In this document: positions 56,109-64,000 of the stretch, one piece after another | Position numbering within the stretch: position 1 is the stretch's first letter | How the letters are laid out: each line of letters opens with the position of its first letter | NCBI RefSeq assembly: GCF_000092045.1 | Contig: NC_007766.1 | Location: 186,001 to 250,000 of the forward strand | Direction of reading: 5' to 3' | Origin: Rhizobium etli CFN 42 | GTDB taxonomy: Bacteria; Pseudomonadota; Alphaproteobacteria; Rhizobiales; Rhizobiaceae | Length of the DNA stretch: 64,000 nucleotides | Notes under the pieces: model-generated | Told to the model about the DNA's origin: nothing | Databases searched by the model: none | What the model saw: only the letters and a program-made list of their open reading frames with translations | Translations under genes and position numbers: made by a program

Positions 56109-57299
56109 TCAGGCGAAGGCATAAGAGCCGTCCGGCCGCTTCGGCACGCGCCGCTGCCAATGGATATAGCCTTCCTCCTCCATCGCCTTTTCATCCATTT
56201 CGACTCCCCATCCGGGCCGGTCGGGGCGCAGTTCGAGATAACCGTCTTTCGGCAGATAGGGGTCCACGACGTAGCGTGTTTCCCCCTGCCGCTTCTCGAT
56301 GTCGAGGCCGCCATAGACATAGGCCTGGCCCTTTGGCAGCCGGTATTCGAGGATGCGGAAATTCTGGGCCGCGGCCGAAAAATGCACATTGACCGCCGTC
56401 GCCAGCGGCCCCATCGGGTTGTGCGGAGCGACGCCGACGAAATAGGCTTCGGCCAGCGTGGCGATGCGGCGCATTTCGCTGATTCCCCCGACGACGCAGA
56501 TATCGGGCTGGATCAGGTCGGCGCCCTTGACCTGCAGCAGCCGCAGGAATTCGTTCCTGTTATAGAGTGACTCGCCGGTTGCGAGCACGCAATTGAGCCC
56601 CTGTTTCAGATCGCCCCAGGCCTCGATATTCTCAGGACGCAGCGGCTCTTCGTAGAACAGCGGGTCATAGGGCGCCAGCGCATTGCCGAGTTGCCTTGCG
56701 GCGATCGGTTCGAAAATCTTGGCATGAGCATCGAAGGCAATCTCGTATTCGTCATTCACCGTCTCGCGCAGCGACCGGAAATAATCCGCTGACGCCTTCA
56801 CGACATTCCCCCAGCGATGGGCATGCATGTCGATCCGCCAGGGGCTGAGCTTGAAGGCGGTGAAACCCCACTCCTCCTTCAGGCGGTCGAATTCGTCGCG
56901 GGCGGCCGGCGCGTCGGGCGCGGTGTAGACTCCGGCATAGACCTTGATGCGGTCACGGACCTCGCCGCCGAGAAGCTTGTAAACCGGCACGTTCGCAGCC
57001 TTGGCCGCCAGATCCCACAGGCAATGATCAAGCGCGGAGATTGCGGCAAGGCCGAGCGCGCCGGGCGGGAATCGACTTTGCTGGATCAGCAGATTGACGA
57101 GGTATTCGACGCGTGTCGGATCCTGTCCGGAGAGAAATCCGTAGAGATAATCGAGCAACGGCGGCAGCGCCTTGTCAGGGCCGTGGTTGTAGCACTCACC
57201 CCAGCCGGTCAGCCCATCATCGGTATCGAGTGCGACGATCACGCGGGGACGGTCCTTATCGCGGGTCATGAACACTCGCATTCTGTCGATCTTCATCAT
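56109..57299 (-). CDS. enolase-superfamily dehydratase-like enzyme (MR/MLE)
   Basis: The 396-residue mandelate racemase/muconate lactonising enzyme shows metal ligands Asp190 (AFDAH), Glu217 (FYEEP) and Glu243 (ATGES), Lys150 in AFKLSP and His293 in APHNPMGP. This D/E/E plus His set is that of sugar-acid dehydratases such as galactonate or mannonate dehydratase. The exact acid is unknown. It lies 9 bp downstream of a second MR/MLE gene, at the end of the importer operon. Confidence 0.8.
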   Translation of the reverse strand: MMKIDRMRVFMTRDKDRPRVIVALDTDDGLTGWGECYNHGPDKALPPLLDYLYGFLSGQDPTRVEYLVNLLIQQSRFPPGALGLAAISALDHCLWDLAAKAANVPVYKLLGGEVRDRIKVYAGVYTAPDAPAARDEFDRLKEEWGFTAFKLSPWRIDMHAHRWGNVVKASADYFRSLRETVNDEYEIAFDAHAKIFEPIAARQLGNALAPYDPLFYEEPLRPENIEAWGDLKQGLNCVLATGESLYNRNEFLRLLQVKGADLIQPDICVVGGISEMRRIATLAEAYFVGVAPHNPMGPLATAVNVHFSAAAQNFRILEYRLPKGQAYVYGGLDIEKRQGETRYVVDPYLPKDGYLELRPDRPGWGVEMDEKAMEEEGYIHWQRRVPKRPDGSYAFA

Positions 57300-57308
57300 T
57301 CTGTCCTT

Positions 57309-58526
57309 CTAGCGATTGAAATAGCTGCGGCGCGCCACGCGCGTCTGCACGTAGAGATGCTCGTTGTAGGTTCCGGGATTGTAGGAGTCGGCGGCCTCCG
57401 GCACAGGAACGGAGACATTGCCGCCGCTTGGAAACCGACCGACGAATTCCTCGTCGATATCGCAGCCGAGCCCGGGGGCGTCGGGCACCGTGATCAGCCC
57501 GTCGACCTGCTCGGGATGCGGCACGATCGTCCGGCGACGGCCGTCCCAGTCGTCGTCGAGCCGCTCGAGGATCAGCGCGTTCGGAATAGCCGCAAGCAAA
57601 TGCAGTGCCGCATATTCCGCCACCGGTCCGAGCGAGCCCGAATGCGGTGCCATCTGGACGTGGTGGGCTTCGGCCATGGCCGCGATCTTCTTCATTTGGG
57701 TGATGCCGCCGGCCCGGCCGGTATCGGGCTGAATGACATCGACCAGCTCTCGTTCGATGAGCTCGCGCTCGCCAAAGATCGTTGCCGAGCGTTCGCCGGC
57801 GGCAAGTGGCACATCAGCGGCGTCGCGAATGCGCTTGTAGCCGTCGAGATTGTCGGGCGCGATCGGATCTTCCACCCACATCAGCTCATAGGGTTCGAGC
57901 GCCCGCACCAGGCGGCAGGCGTCCGCAGGGGTCAGCCATGGCGGCCCATGCAGGTCGATGGCGATGTCCATATCGTCGCCGACCGCCTCGCGCAGTGCTG
58001 CGACCTTGCGAACCGGATCGGCCACACCACCGCACTTGATCGCCTTTATGCCGCGCTGTTTGACTGCAAGCGCACGTTCCGGCGTATTGGCATGCGAATA
58101 GATCGGGATCCTGTCGCGCACCTTGCCGCCGAGCAGCATCCAGACAGGCACGCCGAGCGCTTTGCCCTTGATGTCCCAAAGCGCCATGTCGATGCCGGTC
58201 ATCGCGCCGCCACCGACCGTGCCGAGCATGCCGTGACCCATCATCGCAATATGCAATTTCTGGCACAGGCGTTCGGTATGAGCCGGATCTTCGCCGATCA
58301 GCAGCGGCGCCAGATCATTGATCGCCGTTTCAATCACGCGCGGCCAGCCGGAGCATTCGCCGATGCCGGTGATGCCCTCATCGGTGTCGATCTTCAAGAA
58401 CAACCAATTCCTGGTGCCCCGCAGCTGCGTGGATGTCCCGTCCCCCGACCGCTCATCCGAAGCCCATTTCGAAGGGTCGGGCTGACCGGCGTGCATGAGA
58501 AACGTTCTGATGCCGGTGATCTTCAT
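57309..58526 (-). CDS. enolase-superfamily dehydratase-like enzyme (MR/MLE), second
   Basis: The 405-residue MR/MLE enzyme has metal ligands Asp191 (IDLHG), Glu219 (WVEDP) and Glu245 (AAGER), Lys164 in IKAIKCGG, and His294 in APHSGSLGP. It is clearly diverged from its neighbour, so the two probably act on different acids or epimers. Its ATG overlaps the stop of the ATPase gene by 4 bp. Confidence 0.82.
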   Translation of the reverse strand: MKITGIRTFLMHAGQPDPSKWASDERSGDGTSTQLRGTRNWLFLKIDTDEGITGIGECSGWPRVIETAINDLAPLLIGEDPAHTERLCQKLHIAMMGHGMLGTVGGGAMTGIDMALWDIKGKALGVPVWMLLGGKVRDRIPIYSHANTPERALAVKQRGIKAIKCGGVADPVRKVAALREAVGDDMDIAIDLHGPPWLTPADACRLVRALEPYELMWVEDPIAPDNLDGYKRIRDAADVPLAAGERSATIFGERELIERELVDVIQPDTGRAGGITQMKKIAAMAEAHHVQMAPHSGSLGPVAEYAALHLLAAIPNALILERLDDDWDGRRRTIVPHPEQVDGLITVPDAPGLGCDIDEEFVGRFPSGGNVSVPVPEAADSYNPGTYNEHLYVQTRVARRSYFNR

Positions 58527-60244
58527 CGCTGAGAGCTCCCGTTCTTCAGATTATCGGGAGCGACGTAGCGGAAGCGCCGCGAATGATCGCGGTCGCGTGG
58601 ATCGGGCCGCGGAATGGCCGATATGAGCGCCTGTGTGTAAGCATGCTCCGGCGTGCGGCAGACTTTCTCCGCCTCGCCGATTTCGACGAGTTGGCCCTTG
58701 TACATGACGCCGACGCGGTCGCACATGTAGCGGATGACACCGATGTCGTGGCTGATGAAGATATAGGCGAGCCCGAGTTCGTCCTGCAGGCGCATCAGGA
58801 GATCGAGCACCTGCGAACGCACCGAGACGTCGAGCGCCGAAGTCGCCTCATCGGCGACGATGACGCGCGGATTGAGCGTAATGGCGCGGGCAATGCCGAT
58901 ACGTTGGCGCTGACCGCCGGAGAAGGCATGCGGATAACGTTCGCGCGCCCTTGGATCAAGGCCGACCTGCTCCATCAGGTGGCAGACGCGCTCGTCCAGC
59001 GCCCGTCCCTTGGCGATGCCGTTGACCAGCAGCGGTTCGCCGATGATCTGGGAGACGGTCATGCGCGGATTGAGGGAGCCGAAGGGATCCTGGAACACCA
59101 TACGCAATTCGCGCCGCGCGGCCGCAAGCGTCTGGCCTTTTGCCGTAGCCAGGTCGATGATGCCGCCATCAGCGCGGCGATAGAGGATCTCGCCTGATGT
59201 CGGATCGATCAGCCGCATGATCGAGCGGCCCATTGTCGTCTTACCGGACCCGCTCTCTCCGACAATGCCGAGGGTTTCGCCCGGCAGCAGCGAAATGGAG
59301 ACGTCGTCGAGTGCTTTTACCTCGCCGAAATCCATCGAAAGATTACGCAATTCCAGGATCGGCGCCGCCGCCCGATCGAGCGGCGCCCGTGCCAGGCGAA
59401 TCTCCGCCTTCTGCTCCAGCTTCAGCACCGAGCCAATCAACATGCGGGTATAATCGTCCTTCGGGGCGTGAAAGATCTGCTCGACCGGCGCATATTCCTT
59501 GGCGACACCGTTATGCATGACCAGAACGTCATCGGCGATCTGCGCCACGACACCCATATCATGCGTTATGAAAAGGACGGCCATGCCGTTGGCCTTCTGC
59601 AGGCGGGCAATCAGGTCGAGAATCTCGGCCTGCGTCGTCACGTCGAGGGCCGTGGTCGGCTCGTCGGCGATCAGCAGTTGCGGCTTGCAGGCGAGCGCCA
59701 TGGCGATCATCGCGCGCTGGCGCATGCCACCGGAATATTGGAAGGCGTAGCGATCCAACGCCTTCTCCGGCGCGGGGATCTCGACCTGCTTGAGCAGCGA
59801 TATGGCCTCGACGCGCGCCTCCGCCTTGCTCATCCTGGTGTGAAGGCGAAGCGCCTCGATGATCTGGTTGCCAACGGTATGGATGGGCGACAGCGACGAC
59901 ATCGGCTCCTGGAAGATCATCGCGATATCGCGGCCGCGGATCGCCCGGATCTGTCGCCCGCGCGGATTGAGGCTGGTCAGATCAATCGAGCCGCCCTTCG
60001 GGTGGTTCAGTGTGATCGAACCACCGGCAATACGGCCGGGCGTGTCGACAATCTGCAGGATCGAGCGCGCCGTCACCGACTTTCCGGATCCGCTTTCACC
60101 CACCACGCAGAGCGTTTTGCCCGGCTCTATTGTAAAGGACAGGTCGCTGACGGCGCGAAAGACGCCGGTGCGCAGCGGGAATTCGACGGTGAGGTTCTTC
60201 ACCTCAAGAAGCGGCCTGCCGGCAATGGGTACGATGTCGGTCAT
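58523..60244 (-). CDS. peptide-type ABC transporter ATPase, fused DppD-DppF
   Basis: The 573-residue product contains two complete ABC ATPases. The first (about 1-265) has [15 protein letters not shown] and [15 protein letters not shown]. The second (about 300-560) has [15 protein letters not shown] and [15 protein letters not shown]. Fused DppD-DppF proteins serve oligopeptide, glycoside and opine-type importers. The gene lies between the permeases and the enolase-family genes. Confidence 0.9.
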   Translation of the reverse strand: MTDIVPIAGRPLLEVKNLTVEFPLRTGVFRAVSDLSFTIEPGKTLCVVGESGSGKSVTARSILQIVDTPGRIAGGSITLNHPKGGSIDLTSLNPRGRQIRAIRGRDIAMIFQEPMSSLSPIHTVGNQIIEALRLHTRMSKAEARVEAISLLKQVEIPAPEKALDRYAFQYSGGMRQRAMIAMALACKPQLLIADEPTTALDVTTQAEILDLIARLQKANGMAVLFITHDMGVVAQIADDVLVMHNGVAKEYAPVEQIFHAPKDDYTRMLIGSVLKLEQKAEIRLARAPLDRAAAPILELRNLSMDFGEVKALDDVSISLLPGETLGIVGESGSGKTTMGRSIMRLIDPTSGEILYRRADGGIIDLATAKGQTLAAARRELRMVFQDPFGSLNPRMTVSQIIGEPLLVNGIAKGRALDERVCHLMEQVGLDPRARERYPHAFSGGQRQRIGIARAITLNPRVIVADEATSALDVSVRSQVLDLLMRLQDELGLAYIFISHDIGVIRYMCDRVGVMYKGQLVEIGEAEKVCRTPEHAYTQALISAIPRPDPRDRDHSRRFRYVAPDNLKNGSSQR

Positions 60245-60251
60245 GCCGGCC

Positions 60252-61373
60252 TCATTTGTTGTAGGGGTCGGCCGCGTCGCGCAGACCGTCGCCGAGGAGA
60301 TTGAGCGCCATGACGGCGACCACGACGGCGCAGCCCGGCAGGAAGAGCCAGGGCGCCGTGGCGATCGAACGAATGTTCTGGGCCTCGCGCAGCAGCACGC
60401 CCCAGGAAATGGTCGGCGGCTGCAGCCCGAGCCCCAGGAAGGAAAGAGAGGTTTCGGCCAGAATCATCGCCGGCACTGCGAGCGTGATCGACGCGATGAT
60501 GTGGCTGGCAAAGCTCGGCAGCATGTGGCGAAAGATGATGCGGCCTTCGCGAACGCCATCCAGTCTGGCGGCAGCGACGAATTCTTCGGTGCGCAATGAC
60601 AGGAAACGACCACGAACGACGCGGGCAAGCTGGGCCCAGCCGGTCAGCGACAGGATGATTGTGATCATCATGTATTGCAGCGTCGCCGGCCAATCCTGCG
60701 GAAGGGCCGCAGCCATGGCGAGCCAGATCGGTATCGTCGGCAGCGACAGCACGAAATCGATTACACGCTGCATGAAGAAATCGATGCGGCCACCGTAATA
60801 TCCGGAGATGCCGCCGATCACGATGCCGAGCATCAACGACAGGAAGACGCCGACGAGGCCGATCGACAGCGAAACCTGCGAGCCTTGCACCGTCCTGCTG
60901 AAAACATCACGCCCAAGCCGGTCGGCGCCGAAGAGAAGCAGCGGCGTGGTCTTGTCGGGCGAGGCGATCAGATGGATGTTGGTGTTGAACAGGCCAAAAA
61001 CGGAATATTCGTAGCCGCGTCCGAAGAATTGGACGTCGACGCGCTTCGTCGTGTCTTCCTTGAAGATGGCGGCGAGCGTTTCCGGATCACGGGTCAGCTT
61101 CATCGGATAATAATGCGGACCGAATGAAAACCCGTTCTCGGTATCGATCAGATGCAGTTTCTGCGGCGGATGAAAGGTCGCCCGCGCATTTTGCAAATTT
61201 GGATCGTTGATGGCGAAGAAGCCCGGAACCAAGGCAACGACATACATCAGCACGGTAACGACGAGCGCCACCATGGCCAGCTTGTGGCGGCGAAAGGCCC
61301 ACCAGATCAGCTGCCACTGCGATGCGACGGCGGCGCGATCCGGCTGAATATTTGTAACGGCGATGTCGGCCAT
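60252..61373 (-). CDS. peptide-type ABC transporter permease (DppC-like)
   Basis: The 373-residue permease has a membrane helix near residues 35-58, then a long hydrophilic insert of about 110 residues before the conserved core. Core segments are GADRLGRDVFSRTVQGSQVS and FLGLGLQPPTISWGVLLREA. The insert is longer than in typical DppC proteins. Confidence 0.88.
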   Translation of the reverse strand: MADIAVTNIQPDRAAVASQWQLIWWAFRRHKLAMVALVVTVLMYVVALVPGFFAINDPNLQNARATFHPPQKLHLIDTENGFSFGPHYYPMKLTRDPETLAAIFKEDTTKRVDVQFFGRGYEYSVFGLFNTNIHLIASPDKTTPLLLFGADRLGRDVFSRTVQGSQVSLSIGLVGVFLSLMLGIVIGGISGYYGGRIDFFMQRVIDFVLSLPTIPIWLAMAAALPQDWPATLQYMMITIILSLTGWAQLARVVRGRFLSLRTEEFVAAARLDGVREGRIIFRHMLPSFASHIIASITLAVPAMILAETSLSFLGLGLQPPTISWGVLLREAQNIRSIATAPWLFLPGCAVVVAVMALNLLGDGLRDAADPYNK

Positions 61374-61382
61374 ATCAGGCTC

Positions 61383-62369
61383 CTATTCCAACCGGATGCG
61401 GGGATCGACCAGCGCAAGCAGGATGTCGCTGATCAGAGAGCCTATCAGCGTCAGCGCGCAGATCAGCAGAACGAAGGCACCCGCCAGATACATGTCCTGG
61501 GCCATCAATGCCTGCAGCAGCAAAGGGGCTGCCGTCGGCAGATTGAGTACGATGGCGACGACGACCGAGCCGGAGATGAGATTAGGCAGCAGCCAGGCGA
61601 TCGTCGAGATGAACGGGTTGAGCGCGATCATCAAAGGGTATTTCATCAGCAGCCGGAATTCCGAGAGCCCCTTTGCCCGCGCCGTCGTCACGTAGGGCTT
61701 CGGCAGTTCGTCGAGCATGTTGGCCCGCATCACGCGGATGAGGCTCGCCGTCGAGGACACGGCCAGAATGATGACCGGAAGCCAGAGATGCGAGAACAGA
61801 TCGACCATCTTGGCGAAGCTCCAGGGCGCATTCTCATATTGCGGAGAAAACAGCCCGCCGACATCCTGGCCGAATTCGACCGCCGCGACATACATCAGCA
61901 CCAGCGCCAGCAGGAAGGACGGAACGGCCAGACCGAAGAAAGTGAAGGCTGTGAAGAAATAGTCGCCGATCGAATATTTGCGCACGGCGGAATAGACGCC
62001 GATGGGCAGCGCGATCGCCCAGGTGGCAATCAATGTCGCCAGAGCCAGAACAAGGGTCAGCGCCATTCGCTCCCAGATCAGGTCGGAGACCGGCTGCTGC
62101 CATTCGAAGGAGATGCCGAAATCGCCGCGCGAGAGGATGCCCCAAATCCATTTGAAATATTGGATGAGCATGGGGTCATCGAGTCCGAAGCGTTCGCGCA
62201 ATTGTGCAGCGGTGTTCTGATCGACGATTTCATTGGAGGCCGCCAGCGTAGCAATATAGGTCGTGACGTAGTCGCCCGGCGGCAGCTGGATCAGCACGAA
62301 AGCGAGAAAGCTGACGGCAAAGAGCGATGGAATCATCCATAGCAGTCGTTTGGCGATAAAGACCAGCAT
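61383..62369 (-). CDS. peptide-type ABC transporter permease (DppB-like)
   Basis: The 328-residue permease starts MLVFIAKRLLWMIPSLFAVS and has the conserved TTARAKGLSEFRLLMKYPL loop. The ATG at 62369 is behind AGAGG; a longer frame to 62384 is possible. It pairs with the DppC-like subunit. Confidence 0.88.
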   Translation of the reverse strand: MLVFIAKRLLWMIPSLFAVSFLAFVLIQLPPGDYVTTYIATLAASNEIVDQNTAAQLRERFGLDDPMLIQYFKWIWGILSRGDFGISFEWQQPVSDLIWERMALTLVLALATLIATWAIALPIGVYSAVRKYSIGDYFFTAFTFFGLAVPSFLLALVLMYVAAVEFGQDVGGLFSPQYENAPWSFAKMVDLFSHLWLPVIILAVSSTASLIRVMRANMLDELPKPYVTTARAKGLSEFRLLMKYPLMIALNPFISTIAWLLPNLISGSVVVAIVLNLPTAAPLLLQALMAQDMYLAGAFVLLICALTLIGSLISDILLALVDPRIRLE

Positions 62370-62451
62370 GGGCGCCTCTTGCATTGAGTCCCGCCCTCCG
62401 GGCCTTGCCGGATCTCATCGCCGGCGAGGCATCGGAAGGCGAACCGAAGAA

Positions 62452-62476
62452 AGCGCCGTACCGTCGGTACGGCGCT
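62452..62476 (-). terminator. 12-bp stem-loop between the binding-protein and DppB-like genes
   Basis: AGCGCCGTACCG and CGGTACGGCGCT are perfect arms around one T. On the minus strand the stem is followed by TTTCTT, 9 bp after the binding-protein stop. It is probably a partial terminator or mRNA-stabilising stem. Confidence 0.6.
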
Positions 62477-62485
62477 CGATCAAAA

Positions 62486-64000
62486 TCAGCTCGTGAAGGT
62501 GAACTGCTGCGGCATCGAAGGCCCCGGATTGGGCCAGGACCAGCTATCCGGCTGCTTCTCGGGAACATTGCGCAGATTATTGCGGATGATGCCGAAGCCG
62601 CCGACCGCGAGGCAAAGGCCCACGGTCTCGAATTCCTCCGCGGCGATGTCGAAGATCTGCTTCATGGTCGCGCCGCGTTTGTCGAGATCGGCCGTCGAAC
62701 GCGCTTCGTCGAACAGCTTCATGCGCTTCTTCTGGCTTTCCGGCGGCTCCTCGCCACGCGCGCCGTTAGACGTATACCAGAGCGTCCACGGAATGGCGTA
62801 ACGCGACCCCTGCGGATGGAAGGCGAAGAAATCGCGAGGGTCGAGCATCGGATCGAGACCACCCGGCCCCGGCCACACCTGCGCATCATGGGCATTGTCA
62901 TCGCCGCGGGTATAATAGAGCGCCCGCTCGATCGTATTGACCTTCATGTCGATGCCAATCTGCGACCAATGCGTCTTGACCAGCTCCAGGGCATCGACGA
63001 GATCGGGATAAAGCGTCGGAATGACGTCGACCGAGAAGAACACCTTCTGACCGTCGGGCCGCACGCGAAAGCCGTCAGGCCCCTTCTTGTAGCCGGCCTG
63101 ATCAAGCATCGCGCCTGCCTTGTCGGCGTCGTATTCGGTGAATTGACGCGCGTACTTCTCGTGATACCACGGATGGGTCGGACGCGGCCCGGCCTGATAA
63201 GGCTCACTCTGCCCGAAATAGACGATGTCGATGAGTTCTTGGCGATTGATGCCTATCGAGAGCGCCTGCCGGAAGGACTTGTCTGCAAACATCTTGCGCA
63301 TGGCAGGATCTTTGTGGGTGATATTGAAGTAGATCTGGCATTGTTGTGAGGCGGAAGGCACGAGCGTCAGCAGACGATAATCGCCCTTCTGCATGTTCTG
63401 GGAGAGAGTCGGCTTATTGGCCAGCACGCTGATGTGACGTTCCTGGATGTCGATCTTTCCTGAGATGACGTTCAGCATCAGCGACTCGACGTCCTGCGAA
63501 ATGCCGAAATTGATCTCATCGATGTAGGGAAGCTGGTTGCCTGCCGTATCGACCTGCCAGAAATAGGGGTTCCGGGTCATGACGACGCGCGTGGCGCCGC
63601 CGACATAGGGTTCCTTGACGACCCAAGGATCGAGTGTCGGCTTGACGACATTGCCCCAGCGCGTCGGAATTTCGATGTCGCCGCAGCGGTTGCGGAAGAG
63701 CTCCGTCCAGCTGGTGACGCCTGCATTCTTGGCATCGGCCTCGATGTTGGGATTGTACTTCGGCAGGAACTGGCTGCAGTAATGCTTCGGGAAGAGCGTC
63801 GGATGCTGACCGAGCGGCGTGGCAAGGTTTTCGAGATAAAGCGCGTTCGGCGCGGCGAAGGTGAATTTCACCGTATAATCGTCGATCTTTTCGACAGTGA
63901 CCGGCTTGCCGGCAACGGCTAGCTGCGCCGGCGTCGCGCTGTAAAGCTCGGTGTTCTTCACGCAGTCTTCGATCGCGAAAACAACGTCGTCGGCCGTGAA
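62486..64000 (-). CDS. family-5 (peptide/glycoside) periplasmic binding protein, 5' end outside window
   Basis: The frame is open to the right edge; its visible N-terminal part reads FTADDVVFAIEDCVKNTELY, typical of family-5 binding proteins. Other segments are YIDEINFGISQDVESLMLN and LSIGINRQELIDIVYFGQSE. The C-terminus ends WSWPNPGPSMPQQFTFTS. At least 504 residues are visible. Such large binding proteins bind peptides or oligosaccharides; the enolase-type genes downstream favour a sugar-acid oligomer. Confidence 0.87.
   Translation of the reverse strand, partial: FTADDVVFAIEDCVKNTELYSATPAQLAVAGKPVTVEKIDDYTVKFTFAAPNALYLENLATPLGQHPTLFPKHYCSQFLPKYNPNIEADAKNAGVTSWTELFRNRCGDIEIPTRWGNVVKPTLDPWVVKEPYVGGATRVVMTRNPYFWQVDTAGNQLPYIDEINFGISQDVESLMLNVISGKIDIQERHISVLANKPTLSQNMQKGDYRLLTLVPSASQQCQIYFNITHKDPAMRKMFADKSFRQALSIGINRQELIDIVYFGQSEPYQAGPRPTHPWYHEKYARQFTEYDADKAGAMLDQAGYKKGPDGFRVRPDGQKVFFSVDVIPTLYPDLVDALELVKTHWSQIGIDMKVNTIERALYYTRGDDNAHDAQVWPGPGGLDPMLDPRDFFAFHPQGSRYAIPWTLWYTSNGARGEEPPESQKKRMKLFDEARSTADLDKRGATMKQIFDIAAEEFETVGLCLAVGGFGIIRNNLRNVPEKQPDSWSWPNPGPSMPQQFTFTS

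Overview
The window is rhizobial plasmid DNA. It carries a repABC replicon of the alphaproteobacterial type at 37.4-41.1 kb, including a small antisense RNA locus between repB and repC. The surrounding cargo is typical of a large accessory plasmid of Rhizobium/Sinorhizobium: many ABC importers, each linked to a short catabolic set and its own regulator. The GC-rich coding style and the exact thu and ehu/eut gene orders point to a Rhizobium leguminosarum/etli-like host. That species assignment is inference.

Layout. 1-1.2 kb: the end of a DUF5666-like protein and a small hypothetical gene. 1.8-3.7 kb: a methyl-accepting chemotaxis protein. 3.7-13.4 kb (minus strand): the ectoine/hydroxyectoine set enuR-ehuABCD-eutABC-eutD(doeA)-eutE(doeB), with divergent doeX (AsnC/Lrp). 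14.1-24.6 kb: a separate block holding an amino-acid-type ABC importer, carboxymuconolactone-decarboxylase-like protein, alpha/beta hydrolase, luciferase-like monooxygenase, aldehyde dehydrogenase, flavin reductase, a PucR-like regulator and a divergent AA_synth-family gene. 24.6-29.3 kb: a second, almost identical doeX, then doeC-like dehydrogenase, doeD-like aminotransferase and an MDR oxidoreductase. The 14-24.6 kb block is therefore flanked by 509-bp direct repeats of doeX and splits the ectoine locus.

29.8-37.3 kb: the trehalose-type thuEFGKAB operon with divergent thuR. 37.4-41.1 kb: repABC. 41.5-46.6 kb: an Rbs-type sugar importer with divergent LacI regulator. 46.8-48.3 kb: a decay zone with a vapBC module whose toxin has an in-frame stop, and an NmrA-like gene with a frameshift. 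48.5-53.9 kb: a MASE1 / five-PAS sensor kinase followed by two FixJ-type regulators and one receiver-only regulator. 54.1-56.0 kb: an ArsR/NolR-like regulator, a nitroreductase and an FMN reductase. 56.1-64.0 kb: two enolase-superfamily sugar-acid dehydratase-like enzymes downstream of a peptide-type (family 5) ABC importer that runs off the right edge.

Functionally the plasmid imports and burns plant- and stress-derived compatible solutes and sugars: ectoines, trehalose-type disaccharides, an unknown monosaccharide, an unknown sugar acid or oligomer, and an unknown nitrogenous ring compound. Ectoine breakdown needs both halves of the split locus: eutD/doeA and eutE/doeB give diaminobutyrate, and the doeD-like and doeC-like enzymes at 25-28 kb take it to aspartate. 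The least described parts are the luciferase-like monooxygenase operon and its insertion between duplicated doeX genes, the penta-PAS kinase module, and the paired enolase enzymes with their importer. No rRNA, tRNA, CRISPR array or intact transposase gene was seen.
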